From: Streptomyces griseocarneus
Lineage (GTDB): Bacteria > Actinomycetota > Actinomycetes > Streptomycetales > Streptomycetaceae
NCBI RefSeq assembly: GCF_014655595.1
Contig: NZ_BNBL01000003.1
Coordinates: 131,877-195,876 of the forward strand
DNA length: 64,000 bases
Direction of reading: 5' to 3'
This document shows positions 9,172 through 17,811 of this stretch, one piece after another. The notes beneath the pieces are model-generated. The model was not told the origin of the DNA. It made no database searches and was given only the letters and a program-made list of their open reading frames with translations. Within the stretch, counting starts at the first letter, position 1, and each line of letters opens with the position of its first letter. The translations under genes and the position numbers were made by a program.

Positions 9172-9944
9172 TTGCTGTCCTCCTCGGCCGACGCCGCGCT
9201 TCCGGCCGCCGTCTGCTGCCGGCGGGCCGCGGTGCGGGCCTTCTTGTGGTTGTACGGCTCGGCGGGAGCGGGCTCGCCGCGGAGTTCGGCGAGGAGGTCG
9301 GTGATCGCCCGCATGATGACGTCGGTGACCTCGCGCAGCACCTCGGCGGTGGGTTCCTTGCCGTAGTAGGCGGAGAGGTCGACGGGCGGGCCCGCGAGCA
9401 CCTTGAGGGTCTTGCGGGGGAACAGCCGGAGCTTGTTCTCCTTGGCGTAGGGCGGCATGGCCTCGTTGGCGCCCCACTGGGCGACCGGGATGACGGGGGC
9501 CTTGGTGAGCAGGGCGACGCGGGCGGCGCCCGTCTTGCCCTCCATGGGCCACATGTCCGGATCGCGGGTGAGGGTGCCCTCGGGGTAGAAGGCAACGCAC
9601 TCGCCCTTGTTGATGGCGTCCACGGCGGCCCGGAAGGCGGCGGCTGCGTCGGCCGATTCGCGGTAGACGGGAATCTGCCCGGTGCCGCGCAGGATGGCGC
9701 CGACGAAGCTGCCCTTGAAGAGGCCGGCCTTGGCCAGGAAGCGGGGGACGCGCCCGGTGTTGTACTGGAAGTGGGCGTACGACAACGGGTCCAGATAGGA
9801 GTTGTGGTTGACCGCGGTGATGAATCCGCCGTCGGCCGGAATGTGCTCCATTCCCCGCCAGTCCCGCTTGAACAGAACCACGAGTGGCGGTTTTGCCAAC
9901 ACCGCCGTAAAGCGGTACCAGAAGCCGATTCTGCGGCGGGACAC
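9168..9944 (-). CDS. plsC: 1-acyl-sn-glycerol-3-phosphate acyltransferase
   Basis: PlsC acylates lysophosphatidate to phosphatidate at the membrane. The 258-residue protein has the catalytic HX4D box as NHNSYLD (about residues 46-52), the substrate motif FYPEGTLTRD and the third box APVIPVAQWG. A basic Lys/Arg/Ala tail ends the protein. I chose the GTG at 9944 (V-S-R-R-R-I-G-F-W-Y-R-F), preceded by AGAAGG; the longer reading frame upstream runs into the divergent cofC promoter. It overlaps gpsA by four bases. Confidence 0.93.
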   Translation of the reverse strand: MSRRRIGFWYRFTAVLAKPPLVVLFKRDWRGMEHIPADGGFITAVNHNSYLDPLSYAHFQYNTGRVPRFLAKAGLFKGSFVGAILRGTGQIPVYRESADAAAAFRAAVDAINKGECVAFYPEGTLTRDPDMWPMEGKTGAARVALLTKAPVIPVAQWGANEAMPPYAKENKLRLFPRKTLKVLAGPPVDLSAYYGKEPTAEVLREVTDVIMRAITDLLAELRGEPAPAEPYNHKKARTAARRQQTAAGSAASAEEDSK

Positions 9945-10116
9945 TCGGACACCCTTCTGTTGGGACCTGGAAGCTGCTGCGGGTCTGCTGCTCACCCGGG
10001 GGCCGGACAAGTGTCGCCCCAGGTACCCGGTCTGTCGAGAACACCGTAACCCCGCGTTCCGGTCGTGGCGGCGGCAGCGGGTGACAATGGGGCCGAAGCG
10101 AAGAGAGGGGGCGGAT

Positions 10117-10767
10117 GTGGTCTGGACGCTGGTGGTGCCGCTGAAGCCGCTGGCCATGGCCAAGAGCCGGCTGCGGGCGGACGCCGGGCGGCTGCCGGGC
10201 CCCGCGCTCGCGCTGGCCTTCGCCCTGGACACGGTGGCGGCGGCGCTGGCGTGCCCGTCGGTGCGGGATGTGGCGGTCGTCACCCGCGACCCGCTGGCCG
10301 GGGCGGAGCTGGCCGCGCTGGGCGCCCGGATACTGCCCGAGCCGCCGGGGGACGGGGGGCTCAACGCGGCGCTGGCGCACGGGGCGCGGACGGTGCGCGA
10401 GGGCCGTGCGGATTCGGCGGTGGCGACGCTGAACGCGGATCTGCCGGCGCTGCGCCCGCCGGAACTCGGGCGGGTGCTCGATTTCGCCGCGGAATTCCCG
10501 CGCGCATTTCTCGCGGATGCCGCGGGAATCGGTACGACGCTGCTCGCGGCGGCGCCGGGAATGGAATTGGCTCCGGCGTTCGAGGGGCGTTCGCGCGCCC
10601 GTCACCGCGCCTCGGGGGCCCATGAGATCGCCCTGACGGACGTGGATTCCGTGCGCCGGGACGTGGACACGGCACAGGATTTGCGGGCGGCCCTGGCGCT
10701 GGGCGTGGGGCCCCGCACGGCGGCCGTCACCGGCGGCGTGCCGCTCGCCGGCCGGGCGGCGGACTAG
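10117..10767 (+). CDS. cofC: 2-phospho-L-lactate guanylyltransferase (coenzyme F420 synthesis)
   Basis: CofC/FbiD activates a three-carbon phosphate precursor (phospholactate or phosphoenolpyruvate) with GTP to form the F420 side chain. The 216-residue protein has the nucleotidyltransferase opening W-T-L-V-V-P-L-K-P-L-A-M-A-K-S-R-L, then VVTRDP, the metal-binding NADLPAL segment and a terminal DVDTAQDL. The GTG at 10117 has a GAGAGGGGG ribosome site; an in-frame ATG at 10087 is possible but has none. Partner genes fbiA/fbiB are not in the window. Confidence 0.9.
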   Translation: MVWTLVVPLKPLAMAKSRLRADAGRLPGPALALAFALDTVAAALACPSVRDVAVVTRDPLAGAELAALGARILPEPPGDGGLNAALAHGARTVREGRADSAVATLNADLPALRPPELGRVLDFAAEFPRAFLADAAGIGTTLLAAAPGMELAPAFEGRSRARHRASGAHEIALTDVDSVRRDVDTAQDLRAALALGVGPRTAAVTGGVPLAGRAAD

Positions 10768-10777
10768 GCTGCTGACC

Positions 10778-11002
10778 ATGCAGGCCACCGCGTACACCTT
10801 CGACCCTTCGACCCGCTCCGGGAGCGTCCTCCTGGACGACGGCACGCCCGTGCCCTTCGACACGGCGGCGTTCGACGCCGGGGGCCTGCGGCTGCTGCGG
10901 CCGGGGCAGCGGGTGCGCATCGAGCTCGCGGAGGGCGAGGCCGGGGGCGAGGGGGCCCCGGCCGGCCGCCGCGTGACCCTGGTGACGCTGCAGACGTTCT
11001 GA
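10778..11002 (+). CDS. small cold-shock-like (OB-fold) conserved protein
   Basis: The 74-residue protein reads like a divergent cold-shock domain. An aromatic start (A-T-A-Y-T-F-D) is followed by GSVLLDDGTPVPF, a central GGLRLLRPGQRVRIEL and a final VTLVTLQTF, the alternating hydrophobic pattern of a five-stranded OB fold. The RNP motifs of true CspA proteins are not recognisable, so nucleic-acid binding is uncertain. It starts 10 nt after cofC and is probably co-transcribed with it. Confidence 0.75.
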   Translation: MQATAYTFDPSTRSGSVLLDDGTPVPFDTAAFDAGGLRLLRPGQRVRIELAEGEAGGEGAPAGRRVTLVTLQTF

Positions 11003-11034
11003 GCATCCGGCCCGCACGGGCCGTGACGCACCGC

Positions 11035-11064
11035 GGGCCGGGCTCCCCGGAGGGAGCCCGGCCC
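11035..11064. terminator. bidirectional hairpin between convergent genes
   Basis: A perfect 13-bp GC-rich inverted repeat (arms 11035-11047 and 11052-11064, loop CGGA) separates the small CSD-like gene from the convergent HU gene. There is no T-tract, which is usual for Streptomyces terminators. Confidence 0.75.
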
Positions 11065-11089
11065 GGCGCGTGACGCCGTGGTCGCCGCC

Positions 11090-11788
11090 TTACTTCTTCC
11101 TGGCGGTGGTCTTCTTGGCGGTGGTCTTGCGCGCGGTGGTGGTGCGCGTCGTGGCCTTCTTGGCGGGCGCGGTCTTCTTCGCGGCGGCCGCCTTCTTGGC
11201 CGGGGCCGCCTTCTTCGCGGCGGTCGTCTTCTTGGCGGCCGTCGTCTTCTTGGCCGCGGCCGCCTTGGTGGCGGTCGTCGCCTTCTTGGCGGGCGCGGCC
11301 TTCTTGGCCGTGGTCGCCTTCTTGGCGGCGGTGGCCTTCTTCGCCGGCGCGGCCTTGACCGCGGTCGCCTTCTTGGCGGCCGTGGTCTTCTTCGCGGCGG
11401 TGGCCTTCTTGGCGGTGGCCTTCTTGGCCGCGGCCTTGGCGGTCACCTTGCCGCCCGAAAGGCTGCCCTTGGGCGCCTTCTTGACGGAGACCTCGCCGCC
11501 CTTCGGCAGCTTCTTCGTACCGGCCACCAGGTCCTTGAAGCCCTGGCCCGCGCGGAAGCGCGGCACCGAGGTCTTCTTGACCCGCACCCGCTCACCCGTC
11601 TGCGGGTTGCGGGCGTAACGGGCGGGACGGTCGACCTTCTCGAACGAGCCGAAACCGGTCACCGAGACCCGGTCACCGGCGACAACCGCACGGACCATCG
11701 CGTCGAGAACAGCGTCGACGGCGTCCGCGGCCTGCTGACGGCCGCCGAGCTTGTCGGCAATCGCTTCAACGAGCTGCGCCTTGTTCAC
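11090..11788 (-). CDS. hupS: HU-family nucleoid protein with Lys/Ala-rich tail (HupS type)
   Basis: The first ~95 residues are a complete HU domain: M-N-K-A-Q-L-V-E-A-I-A-D-K, VSVTGFGSFE, then RNPQTGERV and VPRFRAGQGFKDLV. Residues ~105-232 are a low-complexity tail of repeated KKAT, PAKK and AAKKT units like a histone H1 tail. This two-part design is the developmentally regulated HupS of Streptomyces, which compacts spore nucleoids; mycobacterial HU shares it. The start is GTG at 11788 with a GGGGAAG site. The tail is repetitive at DNA level, so copy number may vary between strains. Confidence 0.95.
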   Translation of the reverse strand: MNKAQLVEAIADKLGGRQQAADAVDAVLDAMVRAVVAGDRVSVTGFGSFEKVDRPARYARNPQTGERVRVKKTSVPRFRAGQGFKDLVAGTKKLPKGGEVSVKKAPKGSLSGGKVTAKAAAKKATAKKATAAKKTTAAKKATAVKAAPAKKATAAKKATTAKKAAPAKKATTATKAAAAKKTTAAKKTTAAKKAAPAKKAAAAKKTAPAKKATTRTTTARKTTAKKTTARKK

Positions 11789-11836
11789 GTCTTCCCCTTC
11801 GGAGACATTGGCTGGAATGTGCTCCAGCTTTTTCGC

Positions 11837-11865
11837 ACGTTAGGCAGATATATACCGCAAATCAA
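11837..11865 (-). promoter_or_regulatory. candidate hupS promoter
   Basis: On the minus strand a TTGATT (11860-11865) and a TAACGT (11837-11842) are separated by exactly 17 nt, about 50 nt ahead of the HU start. The AT-rich TATATAT spacer is unusual in this genome. Confidence 0.5.
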
Positions 11866-11911
11866 ACACGAAACGGTCTAATCACCCTTGTGCCGCAACG
11901 AACTCGACCCA

Positions 11912-12157
11912 TCACGGAGTTCCGTCGGTGTCGGGCTCTTGGGGGAAACGGCCCTCGTCGAGGTCGTTCATCAGCCGGTCCAGGCGCCTTGCCGCACCTG
12001 AGAGATCGTGCTTCGCCGAGGCCGTGATGGCCAGCAGCTGCCGGGACAGCGCCATCCGTACGCCCTCCGGGACTTGCAGTGTGCGCACTTTCGTGTGCGC
12101 TTCCTTCAGTTGGTCGGCGACAAGCCGGTAAAGCTCGAGTTGGCTGTCGCGTTCCAT
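11912..12157 (-). CDS. small conserved helical protein
   Basis: The 81-residue protein starts M-E-R-D-S-Q-L-E-L-Y-R-L-V-A-D-Q-L. It is almost entirely predicted helix with heptad-like leucines and ends in an acidic, proline-containing tail. I recognise no domain. A frame continues upstream without stop but lacks a ribosome site and crosses the leuD terminator, so the ATG at 12157 is preferred although its own site is weak. Conserved position between hupS and leuD in streptomycetes is likely; function unknown. Confidence 0.7.
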   Translation of the reverse strand: MERDSQLELYRLVADQLKEAHTKVRTLQVPEGVRMALSRQLLAITASAKHDLSGAARRLDRLMNDLDEGRFPQEPDTDGTP

Positions 12158-12214
12158 GCACCGATTGTGCCATCTGAGGCGAGTTGTCGCTTCACGGGCC
12201 CTCAACAAAGCAAC

Positions 12215-12242
12215 GCGCCCCCTGTCCGAAGACAGGGGGCGC
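12215..12242 (-). terminator. leuCD terminator with UUCG tetraloop
   Basis: A perfect 12-bp inverted repeat (12215-12226 / 12231-12242) whose loop reads TTCG on the minus strand, an exceptionally stable tetraloop. It lies ~95 nt after the leuD stop and is followed by a T-rich stretch. Confidence 0.8.
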
Positions 12243-12336
12243 ATCATGCCAAACCCTGGGTGAGCAGCGAAAATCCGGGGCCTCGGTAAGCGGCTCCGAC
12301 CCGTGTGACACTGGGCCAAACGAGCCGGAATCGACC

Positions 12337-12930
12337 TCAGATCAGGGCCGTGGAGGGCTTGAAAGCGGGCCTGCGGGCCTCGTAGGAGGCGATGTCCGCC
12401 TCGTGCCGGAGGGTCAGTCCGATGTCGTCCAGCCCCTCCAGCAGACGCCAGCGGGCATTCTCGTCAAGGTCGAATCCGGCCGTTAGCCCCTCGGCCCGCA
12501 CCTCCCGGGCCACGAGATCGACCGTCACCTCGACGGAGGGGTCGTTCTCGGTCAGCTCCCACAGCGCCTCCACGGTCTCCTGCGGCAGGACGACCGTCAG
12601 CAGCCCGTTCTTGAGCGAGTTGCCGCGGAAGATGTCGGCGAACCGGGACGAGACCACGGCCTTGAAGCCGTAGTTCTGCAGCGCCCAGACCGCGTGCTCC
12701 CGGGAGGAGCCGGTGCCGAAGTCGGGCCCGGCCACCAGCACCGAGGCGCCGGCGCGCTCGGGACGGTTCAGCACGAACTCCGGGTCCTTGCGCCAGGCCT
12801 CGAAGAGCCCGTCCTCGAAGCCGTCGCGGGTCACCTTCTTCAGCCAGTGCGCCGGGATGATCTGGTCGGTGTCGACGTTGCTCCGGCGCAGCGGGACGGC
12901 CCGGCCGGTGTGCGTGGTGAAGGCTTCCAT
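12337..12930 (-). CDS. leuD: 3-isopropylmalate dehydratase small subunit
   Basis: LeuD forms the swivel domain of isopropylmalate isomerase with LeuC, in leucine synthesis. The 197-residue protein has the characteristic [16 protein letters not shown] start, [13 protein letters not shown] substrate loop and [16 protein letters not shown]. Its length is normal. The start lies three nucleotides after the leuC stop, so the two are translated together in equal amounts. Transcription ends at the UUCG hairpin downstream. Confidence 0.97.
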   Translation of the reverse strand: MEAFTTHTGRAVPLRRSNVDTDQIIPAHWLKKVTRDGFEDGLFEAWRKDPEFVLNRPERAGASVLVAGPDFGTGSSREHAVWALQNYGFKAVVSSRFADIFRGNSLKNGLLTVVLPQETVEALWELTENDPSVEVTVDLVAREVRAEGLTAGFDLDENARWRLLEGLDDIGLTLRHEADIASYEARRPAFKPSTALI

Positions 12931-12933
12931 GAC

Positions 12934-14367
12934 TCAGACCTCCAGGGGGGTGCGTGCTGCGGTGGCGCCGGACAGGTCGGCCGGGGAGGCCAGGTGTCCC
13001 AGGACGGCGGTGGCGGCGGCGACCTGCGGGGAGACCAGGTGGGTGCGGCCGCCCTTGCCCTGCCTGCCCTCGAAGTTGCGGTTGGATGTCGACGCGGACC
13101 GCTCGCCGGGCGCGAGTTGGTCGGGGTTCATGCCCAGGCACATCGAACAGCCGGCGTGCCGCCACTCGGCGCCGGCCGCGGTGAACACCTTGTCGAGCCC
13201 CTCCTCGACGGCCTGCAGCGCCACCCGCACGGAGCCGGGGACGACCAGCATCCGGACGCCGTCGGCGACGTCGCGGCCCTCGAGGACGGACGCGGCGGCC
13301 CGCAGGTCCTCGATCCGGCCGTTGGTGCACGAGCCCACGAAGACGGTGTCCACGCGGATGTCCCGCAGCGCCTGACCTGCCGTCAATCCCATGTATTCCA
13401 GGGCCTTTTCGGCCGCCAGGCGCTCGGAGGCGTCCTCGTAGGAGGCCGGGTCGGGCACCGCCGACGACAGGGGCGCGCCCTGGCCCGGGTTGGTGCCCCA
13501 GGTGACGAACGGGGACAGTTCGGTCGCGTCGATGACCACCTCGCGGTCGAAGACGGCGTCGTCGTCGGTGCGCAGCGTGCGCCAGTACGCGACGGCCGCG
13601 TCCCAGTCGTCGCCGGCGGGCGCGTGGGGGCGGTCCTTGAGGTAGGCGAAGGTGGTCTCGTCGGGGGCGATCATGCCGGCCCGGGCGCCCGCCTCGATGG
13701 ACATGTTGCACACGGTCATCCGGGCCTCCATCGAGAGGTTCTCGATGGCGGAGCCCCGGTACTCGATGACGTAGCCCTGGCCGCCGCCGGTGCCGATCCT
13801 GGCGATGATCGCGAGGATCAGGTCCTTGGCGGTGACGCCCTCGGGCAGCTCGCCCTCGACCGTGATCGCCATGGTCCTGAACGGCGACAGCGGCAGCGTC
13901 TGGGTGGCCAGGACGTGCTCGACCTGGCTGGTGCCGATGCCGAACGCCAGCGCGCCGAACGCGCCGTGGGTGGAGGTGTGACTGTCGCCGCAGACGACCG
14001 TCGTGCCGGGCTGGGTGAGGCCCAGCTGCGGTCCCACCACGTGGACGACGCCCTGCTCGACGTCGCCCAGCGGGTGCAGCCGGACGCCGAACTCGGCGCA
14101 GTTGCGGCGCAGGGTCTCCAGCTGGGTGCGGGAGACCGGGTCCGCGATGGGCTTGTCGATGTCGAGGGTGGGGGTGTTGTGGTCCTCGGTGGCGATGGTC
14201 AGGTCCGTGCGGCGGACCGTACGGCCGGCCTTGCGCAGGCCGTCGAAGGCCTGCGGGCTGGTGACCTCGTGGAGCAGGTGCAGGTCGATGAAGAGGAGGT
14301 CGGGCTCGCCTTCGGCGCGCGTGACGACGTGGTCGTCCCAGACCTTCTCCGCGAGTGTCCGTCCCAT
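12934..14367 (-). CDS. leuC: 3-isopropylmalate dehydratase large subunit
   Basis: LeuC carries the [4Fe-4S] cluster that isomerises 2- to 3-isopropylmalate. The 477-residue protein begins [11 protein letters not shown] and contains [23 protein letters not shown] and the paired-cysteine [11 protein letters not shown], together giving the three cluster ligands. The ATG at 14367 follows GAAAGGGACAG; the frame extends 34 codons upstream with no ribosome site. It is divergent from ndgR, and the shared intergenic region is the expected site of NdgR control. Confidence 0.97.
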   Translation of the reverse strand: MGRTLAEKVWDDHVVTRAEGEPDLLFIDLHLLHEVTSPQAFDGLRKAGRTVRRTDLTIATEDHNTPTLDIDKPIADPVSRTQLETLRRNCAEFGVRLHPLGDVEQGVVHVVGPQLGLTQPGTTVVCGDSHTSTHGAFGALAFGIGTSQVEHVLATQTLPLSPFRTMAITVEGELPEGVTAKDLILAIIARIGTGGGQGYVIEYRGSAIENLSMEARMTVCNMSIEAGARAGMIAPDETTFAYLKDRPHAPAGDDWDAAVAYWRTLRTDDDAVFDREVVIDATELSPFVTWGTNPGQGAPLSSAVPDPASYEDASERLAAEKALEYMGLTAGQALRDIRVDTVFVGSCTNGRIEDLRAAASVLEGRDVADGVRMLVVPGSVRVALQAVEEGLDKVFTAAGAEWRHAGCSMCLGMNPDQLAPGERSASTSNRNFEGRQGKGGRTHLVSPQVAAATAVLGHLASPADLSGATAARTPLEV

Positions 14368-14451
14368 CGCTGTCCCTTTCGCCGGCGGCGTTGCCGGCCA
14401 ACTCGTTGCCGGATGGTGCTGTGCGTTCCAGGTTGGCGCGTCTCGGGAAAA

Positions 14452-14470
14452 TTTGAACTTGCGTTTCATA
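14452..14470. promoter_or_regulatory. candidate NdgR operator in leuC-ndgR intergenic region
   Basis: An AT-rich imperfect palindrome TGAA-N7-TTCA lies inside the 126-nt divergent region, the most A/T-rich stretch there. NdgR is known to bind this intergenic region in S. coelicolor; the exact bases are inferred. Confidence 0.4.
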
Positions 14471-14493
14471 CTTTGAGACGGGAGTATCGTTGC

Positions 14494-15222
14494 ATGGACA
14501 ACTCTGGTGGCGCCTCAAGCGGTGTGGGCGTTCTCGACAAGGCGGCTCTGGTTCTGAGCGCTCTGGAGTCCGGCCCGGCGACCCTCGCCGGGCTGGTCAC
14601 GGCGACGGGCCTGGCGCGCCCCACGGCGCACCGGCTCGCGGTGGCGCTGGAACACCACCGGATGGTGGCGCGCGACATGCAGGGCCGGTTCATACTCGGG
14701 CCCCGGCTGAGCGAGCTCGCGGCCGCGGCCGGCGAGGACCGGCTGCTGGCCACGGCGGGCCCCGTGCTCACGCACCTGCGGGACGTGACGGGCGAGAGCG
14801 CGCAGCTCTACCGCCGGCAGGGCGACATGCGGATCTGCGTGGCGGCCGCGGAGCGGCTGTCGGGCCTGCGGGACACCGTGCCGGTGGGCTCCACGCTGCC
14901 GATGAAGGCCGGATCCGCGGCCCAGGTGCTCATGGCCTGGGAGGAGCCGGAGCGGCTGCACCGCGGCCTGCAGGGGGCGCGCTTCACGGCGACGGCGCTC
15001 TCGGGCGTGCGGCGGCGGGGCTGGGCCCAGTCGATCGGCGAGCGGGAGCCGGGCGTGGCCTCGGTCTCCGCGCCCGTGCGCGGCCCCTCCAACCGCGTGG
15101 TGGCCGCCGTCTCGGTCTCCGGCCCCATCGAGCGCCTCACGCGTCACCCCGGGCGCATGCACGCCCAGGCGGTGCTGGACGCCGCCGTCCGCCTGACGGA
15201 AGCGCTGCGGCGCAACGGCTGA
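14494..15222 (+). CDS. ndgR: IclR-family regulator NdgR (leucine/nitrogen control)
   Basis: The 242-residue protein has an N-terminal winged helix (about residues 12-65, with [20 protein letters not shown] as recognition helix and wing) and an IclR effector domain (80-240). NdgR regulates leuCD and other amino-acid and nitrogen genes and influences antibiotic production in Streptomyces. The ATG at 14494 follows GGGAGT. Divergent placement from leuC is the conserved arrangement. The gene converges with the MEDS operon, 9 nt between stops. Confidence 0.93.
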   Translation: MDNSGGASSGVGVLDKAALVLSALESGPATLAGLVTATGLARPTAHRLAVALEHHRMVARDMQGRFILGPRLSELAAAAGEDRLLATAGPVLTHLRDVTGESAQLYRRQGDMRICVAAAERLSGLRDTVPVGSTLPMKAGSAAQVLMAWEEPERLHRGLQGARFTATALSGVRRRGWAQSIGEREPGVASVSAPVRGPSNRVVAAVSVSGPIERLTRHPGRMHAQAVLDAAVRLTEALRRNG

Positions 15223-15231
15223 GCGGCCCTC

Positions 15232-16206
15232 TCACCACCCTTCCACGTCCGCGGGGCCCGCGACGCGCAGTGTCAGGCGCGTCAGCGGGCCCTGCGTGCG
15301 CACGTCCAGGCACTCGCTGAGCGTGCGGGCCAGCCACAGACCGTCCTCGACGGCCGCCAGGGCCCCCGGCGGGCGGAAGCCCGCGAAGGCGGGAACGGGC
15401 TCGGCCGCGCCCGCCCGCCGGGTGCGCAGCAGCTCGTACGCCACCGCCCCCGGCTCCGGCCAGGCCCGCAGGGCGAGCCGGGCGCCCTCCCCCGCCAGCA
15501 GATAGCCCGCCGCCTCGTGCACGGCCAGGACCGCCAGGGCCAGCCGCTCGCCGCTCAGGCCGGCCGCCGCGGCCCGCTCCCGGGCGAAGCGGCGCACCGC
15601 GCGGAGCCGGTCGGTGGGGCCCGTGCGGGCCGCCCCGGCGGGCGCGGGAGAGCGCGGCAGCGGCACGGCCGCCACGTACGCCCCGGGGTCGGCGTAGGTC
15701 GCGCAGGGGATCAGCCGCTGCCCGTCCAGCCGGGCGGGGTGCGTGGCGCAGGCCGCCCGGGCCACGTCCCGGGGCACGGTCCTGGTGTCGTACGGGCAGA
15801 TCATCCACAGCGGCAGCCCGGCCAGCAGGACGTTGAGCCCGGACTCCATCCGCTTCCACTCCGCGATCTGGCGGGCGCTCTTCCCGCACCACACCGGCTC
15901 GGCGATCATCCGCATGCGCAGCCCGGGGCGGGCGCGGCGGTCGTGGTAGCGCAGGAACGCGGAGACGCGCTCGACGGGACGGCGGCCGAAGTAGGCGGTC
16001 TCGGCGGTGTCCAGCGCGTGGGCCCGCTCCCCCAGCGCCCGCCGGAGCAGCTCGATGTTGGCGGGCGTCGTCGCGGCCAGTACGGGCTCGCCGGCCGCCA
16101 GCCCGTCGCGCACGAAGGGCACCGCCATCGCCAGGAACTCCGCGTCGCTCCCGTACAGGCAGGCGTGGTGGACGAAGCCGCCCTCCGCCACGTCCTCAGC
16201 AGGCAT
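15232..16206 (-). CDS. MEDS sensor domain fused to anti-sigma-type HATPase
   Basis: Residues ~10-185 form a MEDS (DcmR-like sensory) domain: HHACLYGSDAEFLAMAVPFV at the start, GEPVLAATTPANI, YFGRRP and the CPYDTRTVP segment. Residues ~205-320 resemble an RsbW/HATPase_c_2 domain, with an AVHEAAGYLLA segment in place of the canonical N-box VxEAxxNA; the N-box asparagine is replaced, so kinase activity is doubtful. The start overlaps the stop of the MEDS-STAS gene by 11 nt, so the two are coupled. Likely a partner-switching pair; the target sigma factor and ligand are unknown. Confidence 0.8.
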   Translation of the reverse strand: MPAEDVAEGGFVHHACLYGSDAEFLAMAVPFVRDGLAAGEPVLAATTPANIELLRRALGERAHALDTAETAYFGRRPVERVSAFLRYHDRRARPGLRMRMIAEPVWCGKSARQIAEWKRMESGLNVLLAGLPLWMICPYDTRTVPRDVARAACATHPARLDGQRLIPCATYADPGAYVAAVPLPRSPAPAGAARTGPTDRLRAVRRFARERAAAAGLSGERLALAVLAVHEAAGYLLAGEGARLALRAWPEPGAVAYELLRTRRAGAAEPVPAFAGFRPPGALAAVEDGLWLARTLSECLDVRTQGPLTRLTLRVAGPADVEGW

Positions 16207-17098
16207 GCACGGCCCCCAGCCGGAGCCCGGGTGTCCGGTCCCAGCCGACGACGGTGATGACCTGCAGCAGATGCCGTGGCAGCCCGCTCAGCTCCACGGT
16301 GCGGTGGCGGGCGGCGCGGGCGCGGGCGAAGGTCATCAGCAGCCGCAGCCCGCCGAGGTCGAGGAACTCCACCCCGGACATCTCCAGGCACACCTCGCCG
16401 CGCACGGCCGCGACCGACCGCAGGGCGTCCCGCAGGCGGCGGTGGGAGCCGGCGTCGACCACGCCCTCGATGCGCAGCCCCTGGGGGCGGTACGTGCGCG
16501 CGACGACCAGCTCCGCCGTCCGCACCAGGGGATCGGCCTCCACGCTGCGGGCGTGCGCCGACTCGAACGCGTCCAGCGCGGCCGGGTCGCAGCGGCGGAT
16601 GTCGTACTGGCAGACGGTGAGCGTCTCGCCGGAGCTGAACTCCTCGGCGAGGAGTGCCTCGTAGCGCAGCAGCCCGGGAACGTCGAGGAGGCTGGGCCCG
16701 CCGCACAGGGCGGCGCCCGGCTCGCCCGCGACGCGCAGCGCGCGGTAGCCCTCCTCGCGCGAGCGGCGGGCGGCGCCGCGCAGCCGGCGCAGCAGGGCGG
16801 CGGCTTCCAACTGTCCACGACCGGAGCGGAATTCGGCCAGGCGTACCACCTCGACCCGGCCGGCCAGCGCGGCGGGGGTGCCGCCGAGCCGGTAGGCGTC
16901 CAGCAGGGCGCCGGGGCCGGGCGGGTCGTCCTCGCCGCTGAGGTAGAGGATCTTGTCCTGCGCGTCCAGTCCCCCGAGCACGAAGTCCCGCAGGATCGAG
17001 GCCCGCTCCTCGTCCGACTCGAAGAACAGGCACGCGTGGTCGCCGGGCTGCAGCTCTCCGACGTGGACCCGGCGGCGCACGCCGTGCGGATGGACCAT
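16196..17098 (-). CDS. MEDS sensor domain fused to STAS (anti-anti-sigma) domain
   Basis: The 300-residue protein has a MEDS domain (about 10-190: GDHACLFFESDEERASILRDF, KILYLSGEDDP, VCQYDIRRCDPAALD) and a C-terminal STAS domain (~205-295: LRIEGVVDAGSHRRL, then LEMSGVEFLDLGGLRLLM). In RsbV-type STAS proteins the phospho-acceptor Ser sits in the F-(I/L)-D-S-(S/T)-G loop. Here the loop reads FLDLGG, so the usual serine is absent. The ATG at 17098 is chosen because the upstream frame would cross the tRNA terminator. It is the first gene of a two-gene operon. Confidence 0.82.
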   Translation of the reverse strand: MVHPHGVRRRVHVGELQPGDHACLFFESDEERASILRDFVLGGLDAQDKILYLSGEDDPPGPGALLDAYRLGGTPAALAGRVEVVRLAEFRSGRGQLEAAALLRRLRGAARRSREEGYRALRVAGEPGAALCGGPSLLDVPGLLRYEALLAEEFSSGETLTVCQYDIRRCDPAALDAFESAHARSVEADPLVRTAELVVARTYRPQGLRIEGVVDAGSHRRLRDALRSVAAVRGEVCLEMSGVEFLDLGGLRLLMTFARARAARHRTVELSGLPRHLLQVITVVGWDRTPGLRLGAVHAC

Positions 17099-17141
17099 GC
17101 GGGGATTATCCCGCCGCCTCGGAGGCGGGGGAAGGACGCAT

Positions 17142-17175
17142 GAAAAAATGCCCCCCGCCGAAGCGAAAGGCATTC
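17142..17175 (-). terminator. intrinsic terminator of tRNA cluster
   Basis: On the minus strand a 12-bp stem (arms 17147-17158 and 17163-17174, three G-U pairs) closes a TTCG tetraloop and runs into six T at 17143-17148. It lies 11 nt after the last tRNA-Glu and insulates the MEDS operon. Confidence 0.9.
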
Positions 17176-17185
17176 TTTCTTTCTG

Positions 17186-17258
17186 TACCCCCGACCGGAT
17201 TCGAACCGGCGCTACCGCCTTGAGAGGGCGGCGTGCTAGGCCGCTACACAACGGGGGC
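17186..17258 (-). tRNA. tRNA-Glu (CTC), copy 1
   Basis: 73-nt cloverleaf. Anticodon loop CTCTCAA gives anticodon CTC, and the T-arm is GCCGG-TTCGAAT-CCGGT. Acceptor arm GCCCCCG pairs with CGGGGGT. CCA is not encoded. Identical in sequence to the other two Glu copies. Confidence 0.97.
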
Positions 17259-17299
17259 TTGCTTTTGTTTTGCTCAGCAGACTCAAAAAGCAATCTGCG

Positions 17300-17371
17300 C
17301 TGGGGTACCAGGACTCGAACCTAGACTAAGGGAACCAGAAACCCTCGTGCTGCCAATTACACCATACCCCA
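17300..17371 (-). tRNA. tRNA-Gln (CTG), copy 1
   Basis: 72-nt cloverleaf. It opens with the weak T1-A72 pair typical of tRNA-Gln, the anticodon loop TTCTGGT gives CTG, and the acceptor 3' side is TACCCCA followed by G73. The closing base pair of the anticodon stem appears to be a T-T mismatch. CCA is not encoded. Confidence 0.95.
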
Positions 17372-17388
17372 TGGTGGTTATTAACCAG

Positions 17389-17461
17389 TACCCCCGACCG
17401 GATTCGAACCGGCGCTACCGCCTTGAGAGGGCGGCGTGCTAGGCCGCTACACAACGGGGGC
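17389..17461 (-). tRNA. tRNA-Glu (CTC), copy 2
   Basis: Same 73-nt cloverleaf and CTC anticodon as the other Glu copies. Confidence 0.97.
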
Positions 17462-17500
17462 CCTAGCGATCCCCTTCGAGGTCACCCTCTGAGGAATCAG

Positions 17501-17573
17501 TACCCCCGACCGGATTCGAACCGGCGCTACCGCCTTGAGAGGGCGGCGTGCTAGGCCGCTACACAACGGGGGC
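17501..17573 (-). tRNA. tRNA-Glu (CTC), copy 3
   Basis: Same 73-nt cloverleaf and CTC anticodon as the other Glu copies. The 81-nt AT-rich spacer after it (17574-17654) holds only processing-type sequence. Confidence 0.97.
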
Positions 17574-17654
17574 TTGCACTTCGCTTTGCGCTTTCGCGCG
17601 GTTTCTACTTTATCAGTAGTTTTGCGAGAGAATTTCCGCGAAGAATTTCTCTTG

Positions 17655-17726
17655 CTGGGGTACCAGGACTCGAACCTAGACTAAGGGAACCAGAAACCCT
17701 CGTGCTGCCAATTACACCATACCCCA
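17655..17726 (-). tRNA. tRNA-Gln (CTG), copy 2
   Basis: Identical to Gln copy 1 and the first tRNA transcribed from the cluster promoter. Transcription order is Gln-Glu-Glu-Gln-Glu. Confidence 0.95.
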
Positions 17727-17811
17727 CCGTAACTTGACCCCCCGTAAGGGGTCTTGCTCGGCTTGCGCCTTCCGTTCCGGCCTCTCGGCCCTCTCGGGCG
17801 GCGCAGGAAGA

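Noticed and set aside
10087..10116. An earlier ATG start for cofC
   Set aside because: The extra ten codons have no ribosome site, whereas the GTG at 10117 has a strong one and begins at the conserved strand.
11090..11500. Dense short tandem repeats that could be read as a repeat element
   Set aside because: They encode the Lys/Ala/Thr tail of the HU protein in one uninterrupted frame.
14368..14469. A leucine leader peptide upstream of leuC
   Set aside because: The open frame here runs straight into leuC without a stop and has no Leu run or T-tract hairpin; NdgR control explains the region.
17186..17726. Regularly repeated near-identical blocks that could suggest a CRISPR-like array
   Set aside because: Each block folds as a complete tRNA-Glu or tRNA-Gln; unit lengths are 72-73 nt and there are no uniform spacers.
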